DNA of 7,391 bases, taken from positions 1 to 7,391 of the forward strand of contig JALWZK010000088.1 in assembly GCA_027002665.1 (NCBI GenBank). The letters run 5' to 3'. Of this stretch, positions 5,674-7,391 are shown one piece after another. The stretch is from Campylobacteraceae bacterium. GTDB lineage: Bacteria > Campylobacterota > Campylobacteria > Campylobacterales > Sulfurovaceae. The position numbers and the translations under genes are program-made. Every line of letters begins with the position of its first letter. Positions within the stretch are counted from its first letter, which is position 1. Below the pieces are notes generated by a model. It did no database searches. It saw nothing but the letters and a program-made list of their open reading frames with translations, and was not told the DNA's origin.

Positions 5674-7391
5674 TTATTCATTTGTTATTAGTAAACTCTT
5701 CTCTTTTCTTTTATTATTATCCATTTCCCAAGTTACAAAATCGTTTGGGGTAACTATATAGTTATGAGGACTCTTATTATCATCTATTGGAGTTGGAGTA
5801 GGTGTTGGGGTCGGAGTGGGGGTCGGCGTTGGAGTAAATGTTGGCGTCGGAATTGGAGTCGGTGTAGGCGTAGGTGTTGGGGTTGGGGTCGGAGTTGGAG
5901 TTGGCGTCAATTCTATAATAGGCTCACCACCTTTACTTGCTTCAATTAAAGCATCATTTAAACTTTCTTCTCCATCACTAATTAGAACTACCAGAGTATT
6001 AAGATTTACCCTTGATGTATCATATTTATCTAATTTAGAAATTAAATTTATTATTTTAGTATCCTCAAATCTACCCATAATAGCATAGCGAATATTATCA
6101 GGCATATTTGCCAAAATTTTATCTATATCTATACTATCAAATGGAATATCCGAAACAATTTGAGAAATATCCAATAGAGATATATCTGCTCCCTCTCTCA
6201 ATGCAGTTTTAAGTATCTCCATAAGTAACATTAATTTTTGAATTTGATTCTTTTTTTCTCCTCTATATAGTCCCACAGCTGAAGCAGAGGTTACAGGATT
6301 AAAATCTCTAACCATATTTTCAAATATAGATACATCTTCACCTTTTGATTTTTTACTAAGAAGTAGTGTTGTCAATGGGGTTATAAATGAACCGCTAATA
6401 TCTCCTCTCATCTCAAATCCTAATAGTTTATCACTACTATCATATACGCCATTATTATTTGCATCAATTATTGCACTACTTGGCACAACCACAATACAGT
6501 TATCTGTAATATTGACATCTTCAAAAGTAATTAATCCTTTTTTCCCTACAATTAAGGAGCTTTGATAGGTTCTATTTGGACATCTCAACTCTACAGGCTC
6601 AGAGAGTTTAATAATATATCCATCAGCACTATTCTTTTTATTTTTTGATTGTTTTCCTTTTTTTGCCTCATCAGCAATTACCTCTGCCTCTTCTTTTGTA
6701 ATATTAAGCTCTTTTGAAGTCGCAGTTAGTATATTGTTAATACAACTACTATTATCTTCACAAGAGGCAATCTTAGCAGGAAGTGTTTGGGCTATATCAA
6801 CCTTTTGTAACTCATTTGCTAAAACTTTTAAGCCCTTATCTATTGCAACTTTTCTATTTAACTCCTCTCCTCTTAATAGATTATAGTTATGTTCTAAACT
6901 CTCAAAAATAACTCTATCAATAACCTCTCTATTCTTTAACGCTTTAAGAGCTTTAGTCTCATTCTTCTCCAAATATTTTGCATCCTCTAAAGCCTGAATG
7001 GCTGAAATCTCTTTTATCTCATTATCATCTTTATCTGTCTCAAATCCATTGAATGTAAGAGTAAAGTTACCATTATCATACTCTATTTTTGCTCTATCTT
7101 GTAACTCTACTAAGATAGGTAGTTTGGGATTATATGTTTGTAAAAAATATTTACCATCTTCGGTTAATGAGATTTTTCTCCAAATATCATCTATATTATC
7201 CCCTCTATTAATGGTTAATTTGGTGAATACTTCTCCCTCTCCACAGACTCCATCGCGATTGGCATCTTGACAAATATTAACAATAATCTCATAGGGAATC
7301 CCTACAACCTGTAGGATTTTAGAAAGAAGTTCTCTTGCCTCTTTACTACTCCCATCTCCACAACTGGTAAAACTTAATGTAACTATTAAAC
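5674..7391 (-). CDS. Large lipoprotein with Ca-loop-like motifs and Thr-Pro linker, 5' end cut by window edge
   Basis: The frame is open from the right edge to TAA at 5674, giving 571 visible residues; the start codon lies beyond 7391. The first visible residues (LIVTLSFTSC) are the end of a lipoprotein signal peptide with the lipidated Cys at visible residue 10, so only a few residues are missing. Next come a Ca-loop-like motif with two cysteines, CQDANRDGVCGEGE (40-53), a charged helical region (about 110-260), and a second loop, DANNNGVYDSSD, from about 309, followed by GSFITPLTTLLLSKK; I recall such DxNxDG plus ITPLTTL pairs from large envelope lipoproteins of Campylobacterota. Residues 495-534 are a Thr-Pro repeat, then a 37-residue charged tail ends the protein. 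It probably sits on the outer membrane; function is unknown. An internal TTG at 6972 could be mistaken for the start, but the frame, lipobox and motif upstream show otherwise. The proline-rich tract usually links two domains, yet only a short tail follows. Confidence 0.85.
   Translation of the reverse strand, partial: LIVTLSFTSCGDGSSKEARELLSKILQVVGIPYEIIVNICQDANRDGVCGEGEVFTKLTINRGDNIDDIWRKISLTEDGKYFLQTYNPKLPILVELQDRAKIEYDNGNFTLTFNGFETDKDDNEIKEISAIQALEDAKYLEKNETKALKALKNREVIDRVIFESLEHNYNLLRGEELNRKVAIDKGLKVLANELQKVDIAQTLPAKIASCEDNSSCINNILTATSKELNITKEEAEVIADEAKKGKQSKNKKNSADGYIIKLSEPVELRCPNRTYQSSLIVGKKGLITFEDVNITDNCIVVVPSSAIIDANNNGVYDSSDKLLGFEMRGDISGSFITPLTTLLLSKKSKGEDVSIFENMVRDFNPVTSASAVGLYRGEKKNQIQKLMLLMEILKTALREGADISLLDISQIVSDIPFDSIDIDKILANMPDNIRYAIMGRFEDTKIINLISKLDKYDTSRVNLNTLVVLISDGEESLNDALIEASKGGEPIIELTPTPTPTPTPTPTPTPTPIPTPTFTPTPTPTPTPTPTPTPIDDNKSPHNYIVTPNDFVTWEMDNNKRKEKSLLITNE
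5788..5907 (-). repeat. Twenty-unit Thr-Pro hexanucleotide repeat inside the lipoprotein gene
   Basis: Exactly 120 bases encode 20 dipeptides: 18 Thr-Pro, one Ile-Pro (10th) and one Thr-Phe (12th). All four Thr codons and all four Pro codons are used in mixed order, so the tract is far more G/C-rich than its surroundings. The peptide should be an extended, stiff and potentially O-glycosylated linker. The plus strand reads as an artefactual Val-Gly repeat. Confidence 0.9.

Noticed and set aside
5788..5907. CRISPR-like or tandem-repeat array
   Set aside because: The periodicity is a 6-base coding repeat within an open frame, with no spacers or direct repeats of CRISPR size.
5816..6088. Plus-strand open frame encoding a Val-Gly repeat
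   Set aside because: It is the antisense of the Thr-Pro tract in the lipoprotein gene; no ribosome site, and the rest has no coherent protein pattern.
6998..7270. Plus-strand 90-codon open frame
   Set aside because: It lies fully antisense to the lipoprotein frame, which carries a lipobox and Ca-loop-like motif here.

Overview
This AT-rich window, with many AGA arginine codons and A/T-rich gaps holding TATAAT-like hexamers, looks chromosomal and most like a member of the Campylobacterota (Epsilonproteobacteria), perhaps a sulfur-oxidising Sulfurimonas/Sulfurovum/Thiovulum relative. That placement is inferred from composition, the style of the QueD, cytochrome c and NifU-like proteins, and the gene mix; no rRNA or other marker is present to prove it. 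There are eight protein-coding genes, two of them cut by the window edges, and no RNA gene, insertion sequence or CRISPR array that I can see.

Layout. Positions 1-634 (minus, cut at its 3' end) encode a membrane-anchored NlpC/P60 cell-wall peptidase. Divergent from it are queD (770-1351), for queuosine or related deazapurine synthesis, and a lipoprotein-type cytochrome c (1403-1921) whose heme domain stands on an 11-residue-repeat helical stalk. Converging on the cytochrome is a minus-strand pair: a small four-helix membrane protein (2606-2980) overlapping rsmE (1960-2625), a 16S rRNA methyltransferase. A 73-base gap with two opposed TATAAT boxes separates this pair from the plus-strand run moeA (3054-4274), a NifU/IscU-like protein (4335-4778) and a 273-residue acidic helical protein with ferritin-like spacing of Glu/His residues (4778-5599). 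A perfect 26-base palindrome (5616-5641) follows. The right end (5674-7391, minus) is a lipoprotein cut at its 5' end, carrying two Ca-loop-like motifs and a 40-residue Thr-Pro tract.

How the genes relate. MoeA (molybdenum cofactor), the NifU-like protein and the ferritin-like candidate form a co-directional metal-cofactor group; the last two are translationally coupled through a TAATG overlap. The NifU-like protein lacks the first of the three scaffold cysteines (Asn-Gly-Glu where Cys-Gly-Asp is expected), so its role with the downstream partner is the most interesting open question here. QueD and RsmE both serve tRNA/rRNA modification but are on opposite strands and are probably unlinked in regulation. 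Three proteins (NlpC/P60, cytochrome, large lipoprotein) are envelope proteins.
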